Origin: Epichloe hybrida | Lineage: Eukaryota > Ascomycota > Sordariomycetes > Hypocreales > Clavicipitaceae | Reading direction: 5' to 3' | Assembly: GCA_019022495.1 (NCBI GenBank) | Contig: JAFEKR010000036.1 | Span: 124,001 to 188,000, forward strand | Length of the DNA stretch: 64,000 nt | Shown here: positions 32,728 to 45,775 of the stretch, in pieces | Layout: the number at the start of each line of letters is the position of its first letter | Numbering within the stretch: the first letter of the stretch is position 1 | Notes under the pieces: generated by a model | Databases searched by the model: none | The model's input: the letters and a program-made list of their open reading frames with translations, nothing else | What the model was told of the DNA's origin: nothing | Position numbers and translations under genes: made by a program

Positions 32728-35700
32728 GTTATAGGCAAGGACCTCTAGGCCTAGGTTATACTCCCTAATATCCTAAAGGCTTTGCTTATTAGCCCTTATA
32801 TACTACAGGTCCTTATAGTATAGCTTTACTACTATAAAGCAAAACTTAGCTAGGCTATAGGGTATCTTAACTATATAGGTCTCCCTATTAGTGGCTAATA
32901 GCTTATAAGGGCTATGCTATCCGCCTTTTTCTCTCTATATACGTATATTAGCCTACAGTGGCAGCTAATGTATTAGCAATGTATTAGGGCTATTCTAGGC
33001 GCTAAGGGCCTTATAAACCTACCTCTTAGCTAGGTAATGGCAGACTTTATTAGTTACCTTCTAAATTACTTTAGCTTATTAAATAATAGAGATACTTAGT
33101 AGTAACTTATCTATTATCTATAGGTAAGCTCTAAAGACTAGTAAGGTTAGCATAAGGCTATTAGGGCCTGCTAAGTTATTAATAGCTTTAATAGCTATCT
33201 AGAGTTACTGCTTAGGAGTAATTTCCTTGCTAATTAAGTCTATAATAATATTATAGGCCTAGCAAAGAGGTCTGTAATATCTCTTAACCTTTCTAATGCT
33301 ATTATAGGCTTTAATAGGCATATTATTAATATTAATTAACATTAAGCAAGTATAATGCCTAAATTTAGCTAAGGTAAAGTTATTGCTAGCATCGTGAACA
33401 ATCTAGTCTAAAGGGCCTAGATATGTATTAATCTAGCACTCTCTAATTGTATCCTAGATATTATAAGCTTTTTACTTCTTAGGGTTAAGGAATTAGGCTA
33501 CTTAAAATAAGGTTACTAAATTAATAATATAAAGGACTAGCTAGCCATTAATTTATATAATATTAATAATAATCTTATAGTTAAAGTTATAGTTATCTTT
33601 AAGGGAGAATTTAAACTAGCTAGGGGCTTTTCTATTTATCTAATAATAGTAATAGACTTTAGTGAGCTTCTTAATTACATAGCGTTTAACGTTATAACTA
33701 GCTTATTAAAGGATCTTTATAAGCCATTAAATTAAGGGATAACTAAACCTTTAGTGAAGTTAATAAATCTCTCCTTCTAATAGGTAAAAAGCAGCGGTTT
33801 CTCTTGCCTCTAGAAGCCACTAAGGGTAGCCATATTTACGCATAATAGGTATAGTCTTATTATTTTAAATTAACATATTAGTAAGGTTATTAATCTTAAC
33901 CTTTATTTTATCTATATTAGTAAGGGAAAAGAGAAAGGGTGTGGTAGTGTTAAGAACGTAGAAGTTAATTTAGCTAAGCTTTGTAGGTATATAGATAATG
34001 CTATGTGTTATTACTAATCTAGCACTAAAGAAAATAACTTCTAGGTTATAGGGTTTAATTATTAATAATAGCATTAATCTTAGCAAGGCTTTAGCTTATG
34101 CTAGACTAGTAGTTAATTAGCCTAAGGCTCCTGTATCTAGTATGATTCCTTTAAAGATCTCTTTAGAATAGTGTCCTTTAGAGGTATAATAGATTAAATT
34201 ATCTTTATTAGAAGCCTCTTTAAGGTATAGCTCTTGCTTAAGTAAGGCGTGTTAAAAAGCTTAATTCTTAAGCGTTACAAGGATGTTAATGTTATCTATT
34301 GTTTGTAATCCTACGTAGAAGAATTATGTGATGCTAAGTTATGCCTTTAATAATAGCTTTTTCTTAACATTATTATTACTATTATCTTAGTCCTAAGTAA
34401 AGGCCTTAAGCTATATTTCCTAGTCTTTTGTTTTCTCTTTATTATTACTATTATTTCCTTTAAATAAAATAAGGAATACCTAAAACTTCTTCTTTATAGA
34501 AGGTAAATAATAGTTCTTACTAGCTTACTACCTCTCTTTCTCTTTCTAATATTTAGCGTTAGTGTAGTTTAATAACTAGTAATTACTCTTACTATAAATA
34601 AAGCATTACTTAGGTTATCTAGAGTTACTATAATAACCTTCTCTTCCTTAGTCTCTTTAATTCTATTAGCTATATTAGCAGTTTATAAACATTACCTCTA
34701 ATAGGTCTTTATCTTAATGCTAGTAGTATTAGTTACTCCTTGCACTACTCTTTGTAATTATAATTAATTTGCGGAGGTTACTAGCAAGGTTTTTAAAGCC
34801 TAGTGTGTGCATATACTTTACTACCTAATATTTAGGGATGCTAGAGACTGCGTTTAAGGTCTGCTTATAGAGCTCTATATTTACTATATTAGAGGGGTAT
34901 AGCCCTCTATGGACTTTCTTTAAGGTAGTTAATAGAATCTTAAGGCACTTAAGCTTAGTCTTATTAAGGTTCTAAGTAATAATATTCTTAAGAGTTATAT
35001 TACTTTATTTATATTAGTAAAATTATTAATTACTCTTTATCTTAAAGCGTTAATAGATATTTATAATTATCTCTTTATATAAGAGGTTCTTACTAGTAAG
35101 GTAATTAAGAAAGTGCTATTTAGTATCTCCTATTAATATAATAGGGAATGCTTTACTAAAATACAACTTAGGGAGGTTAATCTAGTTACACTTACTCTTA
35201 AAGAGCGTAAGCTTTAGCGAGAGAAAGTTATATAGCTTTCCACTATAATAGTTACTATCCTTATATATCTTTATAAGCTTAGAGATTTTCTTTGTGATTT
35301 ACTTATTAGAAGGAAGGTATTAGGGAGGGAAATTAAACTATTAAGGGTTAAGCCCCTAATATAACTAAGATTATTATAAGGGTTCTTATAGAGGATATAG
35401 TGATTATTCCCTTTAGGAGCTAGGAACATTAGGTAAGGTCTTTATAGTAATAGCCTGTGGAGGTTATGTTTAAGGCGGTTTAGAGAATCTTAACCTTTCT
35501 TCTAGCTAATAAGGCATTAAGGTTTAATAAAGCACTTCTTTAAGCAATACTAGGATTAGATATCCTAGGCCTTGTTTAACAAGAACGCTATAATCTCGTA
35601 AAGAGTTACATAGCTCTCTCATAATGTCCTTATTTGCTCTTTTAGAGGTGTCCTTAGACTAGCTTTTAAAGTCCTCTTATGTCATGGTCTAGCCCATAGG

Positions 35701-36867
35701 GCTAATCGCGGGTGTCTGCGCCACCATGTGGGTTTGACTCTAATTCCATTGCGCCATAGCAAAAGAATACGCATTGCACAAGTCCCTGTAACTTGTGCAA
35801 TTAACACCTATATTGCTAGGTCTAGGCAAAGCCTAGATCATCACATCTTAGAATAATTCCTAGAGGTTATTATCTCTCTAGCCCTAACGCTTACTAAGGT
35901 TAATAAACCCTGTAATATAATTATTAAGCTTAGGCTATGTGGTAGTCTTAGGATCTAGATTATTAGATTCTTTCTAATCCCTTATAAGCTTGCTAGCAAG
36001 CGGTTATAGACGTGGCAAGAGTTTATCCTCTTAAGGTCTTTTAAGGATAGTTATCTTTAAAGATGCTTATAGGGGTTTAGAGGAAAGAGGCGTGTTTTAG
36101 GGAGTGCCCCTTATTATTCTTTTGCCCTCTAGTTTTATCCCTCTAGTAATGTTAGTCTTAAATTAATAAGGCTAATAAAAATAGGGTAGAAGTGCCATAA
36201 TTAACACAATAGAGCCTAGAGCTTTACTTATAAAATAAGCAGGATAAACAGGATAAACAAGATAAATAAGACGGAATAAATAGGATAAATAGAATAGGAT
36301 AAACAGGATTAGTAGGATTAATAGGATTAACGGGATAAATAGAGGGAAACAACAAAAAACAACGGAAAAAGTATAAAAGAGGGAAAAAACAGCAAAAAGA
36401 GAGAAAAGCAAGCCGCAAAGATAGCGTAAAAGCAGAAATAACTTAATATTTAGAACACTAAGACGCAAAAAGCTATAAAGAGAGAAGAGGGGTTGTAAAG
36501 AGAGTGTAGAAGGAGGTTATATAGGTTAGCTAGCTTAGCTAAGGATTGTTTTTAACGTTAGGTTTAAATAAAATGCCTTATGGCAATAGATTTAGTTATT
36601 TAGTTAGTTTTCTTGTAATAGATAATAAGATTAATAATTAACTAAATATCCTAAAGGCCTAAGAGTTAATAGATTAATCTCTTAGAAGTCTAATAAGCCT
36701 GTTACTAGGATTCTAGTTTATTTTCCTTTAGCACACTTTGTAGTTATGCCTCTTTACCACAATGACCGTTAATTTAGTATAATAAGGGGTAGTAGCTATA
36801 GTGTCTGTAGAAATGTCTCTTCTTATAATACCTAACTTATCTATGGTTATAGTTAACCACTAATTAG
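32728..36867 (-). pseudogene. Copia 2 gag/integrase remnant
   Basis: Heavily RIP-mutated internal DNA of Copia 2, upstream of the Copia 1 insertion in minus orientation. A gag-like stretch is readable near 35,560-35,700. A GC-richer patch at 35,690-35,850 (for example GGTGTCTGCGCCACCATGTG) stands out and is unexplained. No intact frame. Confidence 0.5.
36232..36342. repeat. GGATAAACA-type imperfect tandem repeat
   Basis: About ten imperfect units related to GGATAAACA or GGATTAATA. The minus strand shows a 98-codon open frame of alternating Ile/Leu/Pro/Phe produced by the repeat; it is not a gene. Confidence 0.75.
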
Positions 36868-37153
36868 TGTTAGTTACACTAAGGAATATTACACTAGTGC
36901 AAAGAGGTTAAATTTAATAAAGTTAATAATAATAGCTAATAAGAAAGAGAAAAGAAAAGAGAGAAGGAGAGGAATCTAGCTAGAAGAGAAGGTAAGCAAA
37001 AAGGGGGAAAAGTAAGGCTATAGTGCAGTGCCACTGCTAACAGAGCGGGGTAGCTTGCGATGCATCTAATCGCATCGCGCGCATCCCTTCGGTGGCTTCA
37101 CTCTTTAGCCACGGTCGGACTATCTATCGTCTGAAGGTCCGAAGGAAGCCACA
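36868..37153 (-). repeat. Copia 2 LTR (right, 5' LTR)
   Basis: 286 bp, partner of 22,726-23,011. Its outer half keeps GC-rich sequence (GGCTTCACTCTTTAGCCACG) that is AT-converted in the left copy. Confidence 0.85.
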
Positions 37154-38100
37154 ATTAGTGTTAAAGTTTAATAATAAATAAATAATAAATAAATAACTTA
37201 AATATAAATACTAGTAATTATAAGTAAATTACTATAGTAAAAGCTATAGTTTTTAATAACTTAGTATTTTAAGGTTTTTAAAAATATTAATATTATAAAA
37301 ATGTTTTCTCTTTTATGTTTTTTTTAAAATAATAATAAAAGTAAAATAATAGTAATTAAGGTTATAAAAGTTATTAAAGCTTTTATAATAAGTATAGTAT
37401 ATTATATAAAACTAAGTCCTAGTATTATTTTTAAAAATAAGTTAAACTTATTTTTTATAGCTTATTTAAGCTATATAGGGTAATTAAAATAATACTATTA
37501 GTTATCTATTAATAAATTATAAATATTAGTTTATTATATTCTTTCTTTATATATTATTATAATAAGATATATAAAGTTACTATATATAACTTCTTAAAGC
37601 TTTAGAATTATAAAGCTTAAAGTAATATTTAATTAGTTTAAATAGTAAATAAATAGTTTAAGCTCTTTTTAAGTTCTTATTATATTAATAATAATATTAA
37701 AGTACTAAGTATATATTCTATTAACTTTTATATATTTATTTAGATTTCTAATTTAATTTAATTATATTAGTTTAGGGTATTTTTTAACTAAATTAATAAT
37801 AAAAATATAAAATAATTAATAATAATAGTAAATAAAATAATTAGAAGGTTTTTCTTAAAGTTATATTAGTAAAATAAAGTAATAAGTATAATAGTATTAT
37901 TAAAAAGGTATAATATTATAAATAACCCTAGTTATAGTAAAATTCTTAAAAAAAGGTAAATATTATAAATTCTATAACTAATTAAGTAAAATAGGTAATA
38001 ATAAAAGCTTCTATATAACTAGCTTTCTTTTAATCCTTATAATAACATTATATAATAAAAAGGCCCACTTTTTTTTTACTAACACTACATTGTAGTTTTT

Positions 38101-38133
38101 GTAGTTAGTGTAGTTAGTAACTACACTAACTAC
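38101..38133. repeat. Perfect 33-bp palindrome at hAT-like end
   Basis: Two 16-bp arms (GTAGTTAGTGTAGTTA and its complement) around a single G. It lies about 120 bp inside the right terminus of the 22,019-38,254 element. Confidence 0.9.
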
Positions 38134-38262
38134 ACTACACTATAAGCAAAAAAAAACAAACTACAATACACTACACTATAAAAAAAAAAAAACTACACTA
38201 CAAATACAAATTTTTCCTAAAAACTACACTAACTACACTACAAACAATACTCTGCTAGTTAT

Positions 38263-38566
38263 AGAAGCATTATACTTTAATATCTAATGTAGACCTAATG
38301 GGATAGAAAACTATAATAACCTAGTCTAACTACATCTATAAAGCCTTACTAGAATACTTAATCTTAAGCTTTATAGATAGAAAGGGGTTTACTTATAAAG
38401 AAATCTTAGTTATATAGTATAAACTACTTTAGATAGCACTTAACGCATATGTTTGTATATAACTAGAGCTTAAAAATAAGGACCTAGAATTAGCTAATAT
38501 AGAAAATCATGCTTTAGGTAAGAAGGACTTTAGCTTTAAGATATAGACACTATTTAATTAAGCTAC
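38263..38566 (+). pseudogene. Gypsy-like gag remnant (continues from 22,018)
   Basis: Stop-interrupted plus frame, for example ALLEYLILSFIDRKGF and KNKDLELANIENHALGKKDF. It continues across the TRIM insertion into 39,190. Assignment to the element starting at 20,301 is inferred from the shared CTAGTTAT duplication. Confidence 0.45.
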
Positions 38567-38571
38567 CTTTA

Positions 38572-39184
38572 TGTCAGAACCTGAAGGTGTGCAGGTAAGC
38601 CATTGAACCAAAAGATTCACCAATGCTAGCTCTCGCTCGCATCGCACCTTACAATTAATTATCAAGCCACGCGCGCGCGCGCACCTGACAATTATCCCTT
38701 CCCTCGTAAGGCTCGCCCCGAGCCAAGGGCCCCACATAGGCCAGTGGCTAGCAACGCAACCTTAGCTTGGATTAGGCCTGGTCATCCGTGGCCTCTAAGA
38801 TAATCAATTAATTGTGAACCCCCAAGGCCCAGTATACACGGCAACTAGGCCTATACATCACCTAGTGCACGTGACCTTATGCAGGTGTGCGCCTATACCT
38901 GCCCTGTGAGCCTAACGCAAGCCACTAAGCCACTAGCAATTTAAACCTAGACCTGCCAGGTTAATCCAGCTACGGGAATTAAACCTAGGACTTAGCGCAC
39001 GCCCCACCTACGAGGATTCGAACCTAGGACTAGCACACTAGAAGACCTATGAGAGCTAGCATTAATGTTAGAACCTAAAGGTGTGCAGGTAAGCCATTGA
39101 ACCAAAAGATTCACTAATGCTAGCTCTCGCTCGCATCGCACCTTACAATTAATTATCAAGCCACGCGCGCGCGCGCACCTGACA
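38572..39184. mobile_element. TRIM (terminal-repeat retrotransposon in miniature), 613 bp, not RIP-mutated
   Basis: Two 119-bp direct terminal repeats (38,572-38,690 and 39,066-39,184) begin TG and end CA and differ at few positions. The 375-bp interior has no coding capacity. The perfect 5-bp duplication CTTTA lies at 38,567-38,571 and 39,185-39,189. The element is GC-rich in an AT-rich surround. The interior carries, on the minus strand, GGTTCGAATCC, an exact Pol III B-box, and a second related GGTTTAATTCC. A SINE-like chimera is the alternative reading. Confidence 0.82.
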
Positions 39185-39189
39185 CTTTA

Positions 39190-42100
39190 ATAGTTACTAG
39201 GCTACTTAAAAGAATTACTTAGCACTAGGTAATTTAAATAAGTAAGCTAAGAAGACTATCTTATTTAATACTAATATAGGATAATAAGGGGCCCCTAGAT
39301 TAGCAAAATACTAAGATTAAATAAAAGATCTAATAAAACAACTAGTAAAGCTAAAAATCATAGTTATAGCCTAGGTAGTAAAGGAAATTAATATAATAAA
39401 GCTACTTAAGGAGAAGTATAGTGACTACCCTTAATATTAATAGCGAACTTATTAGGCAAACTATATAGGTTTATTTAATTTAGATAAGAAGCGCTATTTT
39501 AAAATAAACGTAATATTAGGAAGAGGCTACTAGTTAAACTGTTATTACTACTATAATAAAGAATTATATATTGCGATAAAGTGTAATACTTTAAAATATA
39601 ATAAGATATTAAAGTTTACTATATATAACCTAGTAGTTTGTATTTTAGCTATTAGAGATAATATAAGATATTAAATTATACCTTTATTCTTACTTATAAA
39701 ATTTCTCTCTATTAGTAGCTATACGTATAAACTAGCTATATTCTAGGTTAAGTACTTTAAGGACTATAAGATTATGTATATAATTCTAAGAATTAAGGAA
39801 CATAGCCCTTGCGGAGAATTAAGCTAGGAAATAACACTAGAAGAATAGGAAGTATTTAATTAAATAGAGGGTATATTTAATCTAGTAGAATTTTAACCTA
39901 AAAGAGAGATTAATATAATGTCTATCTTAAAGCGTAAGATATTAGGCATAGTATTTGCTATTACCTTTAAGAAGCTAAGCGTAAGGGAGGAGGAAGATAA
40001 AGAGATTATTATAAAGTTTATAGCTATTAGTAAATAGTTAGTAAAACACCTAAGGATTAAAGACATTATAGAAGATAAGGTAAAAGACTAGTAATCTCAC
40101 ACTTAACCTATTTAAGATAATTTAGTAGTAACTAAGGGTAAGAAAGAGCTATTAAATAAAGTTAGATAAAGGATTCTTAATTAATTATATAATAAGGTCT
40201 TTTAGAAGAAGGTTAGAGTGCCCTTTTAGGATATCTATTATATTATGCTAACACTAGTAAAGGTAGTTAGCAATAAATATCTCTTATAAGCAAAAGGTAT
40301 AGAAAATATCTACTACTATAATAAAGATATATTAAGGCTAGCTTCTCCTTTAAAAATATTTAGTATAAAACTAAACCTAAGACTAATTAATCTAGGGAAC
40401 TAGATTAACTTAATTCTTTAATTAATAAAAGAGACCCTTAAGGAAGATAAGAAAAATAAAGCTATAGCTAAGAATAGCTTACTAATAACGCTTTCGCTAG
40501 AGATTAACATAGCCTTATAGGAACGAATTTAGGAGAGACTAGGAGCTTGCTTAAAATAGGGCAAACCTTAGTAAAATTTAATTAATCTTACTTAGATAAA
40601 CTTTATGCTTAATATAATTTTAAAACTATAAGCTACTATTAATTACCTATAAGACTTACTATACCTCTAAGTCTAGCTAGATAACCTAGAAAGGGAGCTT
40701 CTCCCTAGGCTTATTAACATAGGATTATAAGGGAATATAATTATAGAAAGCATAGCTAGGTAACTTAAACTAAGAATTTACCTAATAGATGCGATAAATA
40801 TAACATTATTCTTATTATATAGCATTAAGATAATTAGGCAGGTTTAGATAAGACTATATCTAGGAAATATCTAGATACTTACTAATTTCTATATTAGTCT
40901 AGACTTAGTTAATATTAGCCTAATTCTTAGAATACTATTTTTTAGACTATCCTAGATATAGTTTAACTACTTAAGAAGTAAAGAGCTTTATGCCTAGTAT
41001 TACTTTAGGGATATTATTATTATCTTAAGAGTTATAGGAAGTATTTAATAGTAGTATACTAATAAGTAGCTAGCCTAGTAGCCCTTTATTAATGTTATCT
41101 TATTTAGTTACCTAGAAATAGAGGAAGATTAAATAGTTTGTAAAGGGTTAGAGATAGAAATAGATAATAATAAATAGTTAATTTCTCTTATAATAAGGGA
41201 AGGAACTAATATCTTCTAAGAGGTAATTAAGGATATAATAGTAAACTATACCTAATAACTTAAAGTAATTATAAAGGATTTTAAGCCCTAGTAATAACTA
41301 AAACCACCTAATCTTATAGTAAACATAATATATAAGCGAAAAGCTAATAAAATACATCCCTAAGATAACATTCTCTCTAATGGATTAACACTAGAAAGGG
41401 ACCTAAAATAGAAGATAAAGAAATAGGAAGAGGCTAAGTTATATCTAGATATATCTAGGAAGTATAGCGAATATATTACTAGGAGATTCTGCGTAGATTT
41501 GCGAGGTTTTAGAATAACCTAGTAATATTTAAATTAAATAGTTAAAGGGGTATAAGAACATTTAATATAAGAAGAAGTTAATGTTTTTAAGGAAATTCTT
41601 TATAACTAAGAAGTAGCGCTAGCCTAGGACTTATTAGAATGTAAGAAAGTTAACCTACTAGTTATGCTACCGTAAGTTATAAAGGTTATTAAACATAAAG
41701 TATAGTAAGTAAGCTTAATTCTAATACCTCTTAGGTTATAAGGGAGATTAGTTAATCTTTTAAAGAAGAAGCTAAAGTATAGATATTTAGAGGAGAGTTA
41801 TAGCTCTTATAGGAATCCTTATTTTCTTATTATAAAGAAGGATAAAGGGATTTGCCTAATTCTATCTGCTATAAAGTATAATAAGGTAATAATATAAGAT
41901 ACGCTAATTCCTTAAGGCGCAGAAGCATTTAGTAAGAGCTTTATAATGTGTAAGATCTTATTAATAGTTAACTTATTATCTAGATATAATTAGGTAGTAT
42001 TAGCAAAGAAAAGTAAGGATATAATAATGATTTTTACTATAATTAGACTTTTGCGGCTCTATTACCTACTATAAGGAGCTACTAACTTAGTAGCTTAGTT

Positions 42101-45100
42101 TATTAGGATTATTAGATAAATCCTATTTAATTTAATCCCTTATATTTACGCACCTTTCCTAGATAATATTACGGTAAAGGGACTAATAATAACGTATAAT
42201 AAAGAGAAGATTATACTAGGAGTACGTGAATATATGATAGAGTATTTAATTAATATTAATAAAGTTTTAGTTAATATTAAGCTCTCTAGTTACATAGCCT
42301 TAGTATCTAAGTTAAAGTTTTACTAGAAATTAGTAAAAATCATGGGATTTATGTGCAAGATAAATAGGCAAAAGCTAACTAAAGTGAAGATTATAAAGAT
42401 TTTAGACTAGAAGGTTTGTTAAGATTAATTAGAAGTATAATCCTTTATTAAGTTAATAGGAGTTTACTATATCTAGGTAAAACACTATATATAAAAGGCA
42501 AAACCACTAGTAATTTTACTAAGGAAAACAAAGGATTAGGAATAGGGACTAGAGTAATAAGAAGCTATAGATATCCTAAAGAAGGCAATAATAATAGCCC
42601 TAATCCTTATTTTACTTAATCTTAGACTAGGCTTTAGAGAAATTATACTAATAGTTAATGTAAGCTTACTTAGATAAAGGGTTGTATTATTATAAATTAT
42701 TAATAGCAAATAGTATCTAGTTTAATATAAAAGTAATACTTAGACTATTACTAAGGCTAAGTATAATATAACTAAGTAAGAATATTAAGCGGTTATTTAT
42801 ATATTAAAAAGACTATAAATTCACCTCTATAGAGTCCTATTTACATTAGAAATAGACTTATAAGTTCTTATATATTAGCTTAATAGCGTAGTTAATAACG
42901 TGCCTAGAGCTCTTATCACATAATGGATTAGTTATATCTTGCTTTTTGATTTCTCTATATAACACATTCTAAGCGAAAAGAACCACATTATAGATACCTT
43001 ATCTAGGAAAGGCCCTAGGGCTTTAGATTAATTAAATTAAGAAGTTAAAGGGGATATTAAAGATTTTATTAACTTATATCTTAATAGTATTAAGATAAAG
43101 GAGAATAGTAAGAGGAATTACTTTAAAGAGATATAATAAGTTATTAAATTCTTAATAACCCTTTAAAGACTAATTAATCTTAGCGTAAAGAACTATAGAA
43201 AACTACGTAATAAAGTAAAGAAGTTTTACCTAGAAAAGGGTTATCTTTAGAAAAGGCTAATAGGAATCATAAAGGGACTAGCGCTAGTTATTAATATACT
43301 TAAATAATAATAAGTAATTATTAAAGCTATCTATAAGGAACTTAGCTAAAAAGGAGTTAAAGTGGTTTTTTAAGTAATAAAGTAATAATACTAGTGAAAA
43401 GGGCTCTAGAATATAGCTTAAGAGATATTAGCATGCTACGAGATATATTAGAAATTTATGCCTTAGTAACCACAAGAACTTTTAGTGCTAGACACGCTAG
43501 GGAACCTAATAAGTAAGATCTATATTAACACTTAGTATCTTCTAATTAATTATAGATATAAGTATCTCTTAGAAGCTAGGTGTAACCTAACTAGATAGGT
43601 AAAGGCTACGCTAGTTAGGAATGTAATAATACTAGCAATTAGGAAGTTCCTTTCCTCCTTAATTAGTAAATTTAGGCTTTTCTACTTTATAGTTTATAAT
43701 AGAGGCCTAGAAATATAAGAAAACCTTAAAGAAGCACTAGTAGATATTAGCATTATAGGGATTTAGATATCTAGGTATAACCTAAAAGCGAACTCGCCTA
43801 TTAAAGCTAGACATTAGTCCCTTATATTTACTCTAGTAAAGCTAGGAGAATTAAATAGGTAATAGTTAAAGTATCTTAATAAAGCCCTCCTTATAGACTA
43901 TACCGCTATCTAAGAATTACATAGGAAGTCTGCCTTCTATTTAATCTATAGATAGGAGCTAATTCTACCACTAGAAGTAAAATTCCTAACCTAGAGACTA
44001 ATTAATTAGGATATAATCACTTCTAGATAAGACTTATTTAAGGTATAGGTCTAGATACTTAAAAGGAAAGCTAAGGATATTAAGAAGGTAAGGAAAAAAG
44101 TATTAGAGTTTAGTCAGTGCCTTATAAACTAAACTAATAAGAACTAAGCCACTTCTCTTAGGAAAGATTAATTAAAACTAGGGGATCTTATCCTAGTATA
44201 TAATATCTAAAGGAATATTAATATATTCACTATAAAGAAACTTATAATAAGGTAAAATAGACTATTTTAGATTTATAAACACGCGCTAGTCTTTAGAGCC
44301 TATTACCTATGAATATTAGATAGGATTTGCCTCTTAAAAACAATCTTAGAAGATTATATTAAGAAGTTTATCCTAGACTTAGAAGGCTAGTAAATATCTA
44401 TAGTAAATAGATAGCTACATGCTCCCTAAGGTAGCTAGATAAAGGAAGTAACCCCTAATAAGTATAATAAAGAAGTCTTAGCTATTATGCTATTAGTAGC
44501 TTAGTATAATATATCTAATTAAATGGTTAATAATTAGCATATAAGCCAGTAGGAAAGATCTAACTAGGAAGTAATAATCCTTAAGGAAAAAGAAGTTAAA
44601 CTCCTACCTTAGAGGACTTTATACTATAGGATTAAGGTATAGCTACCTTAACTAATAAATAAATAACATAAGGAGTATATAAAGTACCCTCCTATGCACT
44701 AATAGTGTATAGATTAAGAAACGTTTTCTTTATATTTCCTAAGTTTTATTTCTAAAATACATAAATATTAATTTAAATACTAAAGATTAAGTAATTAAGG
44801 CATAGCCTAGTAGCTAAATTATTTATTTTCCTTTATTTACTACCCTTTTCCCTAATAATTAACTATATTTTCTTTCCTTTATCTTATATTTATAAGCTAT
44901 TTAGAAAAGGGGGAGGCATATTAATTACTAGGTAAGGAGAGTTTTTAAAGTTAATAGAGTTTAGATTAAGTAAAAAGGCTCTTACTATCTCTATAAACTA
45001 TTTCTTACCTAAGGAAGAAGCTAGAGCTCTTTCTTATAATAACTAAGGATAATACCTAGAAGTAAAACACTACTTATAGCTTATTATATAAGACTTATTC

Positions 45101-45775
45101 TAGATATAATTACTATAGGCGCCTTTATAAACCCTAGGAATTAAAATATAGCTATAAAATAAAAAGCATATATATTTATTATAGAATATAATATACTATA
45201 TATATAAGTTTAAATAATTAGAATAGAAGATACTATTTAATCTTCTATATATAAACACTAGCAAGGCCTAATAACGCTTAGGACACTAAGAAAAAGCGTG
45301 TAAAAAATACCTATTAGAATAAGCTACTTCTATAGGAATAAGGACCTAGTAGTAATAACTATTTTTAATAGTAAGGGCTAAAGCACTATTAGCCTTAGTG
45401 TAGCTCCTTATAAACTCCTTTAAGAGGTTTATCTTTCTTATAGCTATAATAAAGTAAGGAGGAGCTCCCTTAGGGATATTATTATTATTAGTAGTAGTAT
45501 AAAGAGAAATCTTTATATATATTAGAACATTACTATAGCTAATATTAATCCTACTACGCACCTAGAATATAAATAGAAACTTATACTATAGTAATAATAA
45601 CTATTAGCAAATATTAATTATAGGATTAAATAGCTCCTAAACCTATATAATCTCTGCTAATAAAAGGAGGGTAAAATTTAGTATAATTAGACTAATTAAA
45701 AGTCTTTATTAATAAAAGTTTATGCTCTAAAATGCTTACCCTTATAATAGCAGTAATATTAGGGAGTCTTTAATA
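39190..45775 (+). mobile_element. Gypsy retrotransposon copy A (gag to 3' LTR), RIP-degraded
   Basis: Plus-strand order fits Ty3/Gypsy: gag-like region (39,190-40,650), protease (near 40,710, INIGL then GNIIIESIAR), reverse transcriptase (41,780-42,480; FLDNITVKG at 42,156, an altered YxDD), RNase H (to about 43,010; HIIDTLSRKGP), integrase (43,150-44,400; ANSPIKARH) and polypurine tract AGAAAAGGGGGAGG before a 3' LTR at about 44,919. Positions 41,318-45,775 repeat at 52,520-56,966. The 5' LTR was not identified. No intact frame. Confidence 0.8.
44919..45775 (+). repeat. Gypsy A 3' LTR (about 857 bp)
   Basis: Starts TATTAATTACTAGG (TGTTAATT before RIP) right after the polypurine tract. The end is placed where similarity to copy B stops. 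A 71-codon minus frame shared by both copies (45,561-45,346 and 56,764-56,549) lies inside the LTR and is an artefact. Confidence 0.6.

Larger units (their letters stand above)
22726..37153 (-). mobile_element. Copia retrotransposon 2 (outer), RIP-degraded, split by Copia 1
   Basis: Two 286-bp LTRs (22,726-23,011 and 36,868-37,153) start TGTTAG and end GCCACA, flanked by the 5-bp duplication ATTAG (22,721-22,725 and 37,154-37,158). Orientation is minus: a purine tract (AAAGAAAAGAGAGAG on the minus strand) abuts the left LTR, and minus-strand translation of about 23,281-23,340 gives SGNNLANVITKALLNLA, the Copia RNase H C-terminal signature. Minus frames at 35,560-35,700 look gag-like. No frame is intact. 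Copia 1 is inserted at 25,349. Confidence 0.8.
22019..38254. mobile_element. hAT-like non-autonomous transposon (about 1.8 kb, split by nested retroelements)
   Basis: Termini are CAGAGTATTG (22,019) and CAATACTCTG (38,254), flanked by a perfect 8-bp duplication CTAGTTAT at 22,011-22,018 and 38,255-38,262. The CAGRG-type end and 8-bp duplication fit hAT. The element's own DNA is 22,019-22,725 plus 37,159-38,254; the rest is the inserted Copia. It has no transposase frame. Subterminal regions are GTAGTGTA-type simple repeats that form perfect palindromes (for example 38,101-38,133). Confidence 0.85.

Noticed and set aside
36172..36468. 98-codon hydrophobic minus frame
   Set aside because: Produced by an imperfect GGATAAACA repeat inside a degraded retroelement.
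18853..38254. A single 19-kb transposon with about 1.1-kb terminal inverted repeats
   Set aside because: The inverted similarity is real, but exact 8-bp duplications join 22,019 with 38,254, so two separate hAT-like copies in opposite orientation explain it better.
38940..39050. A genuine tRNA gene on the minus strand around GGTTCGAATCC
   Set aside because: The B-box is exact, but I could not fold an acceptor stem or anticodon arm; it is part of the TRIM interior.
45346..45561. 71-codon minus frame, conserved in two copies (also 56,549-56,764)
   Set aside because: Lies inside the Gypsy LTR; it is conserved because the LTR is duplicated, not because it is a gene.
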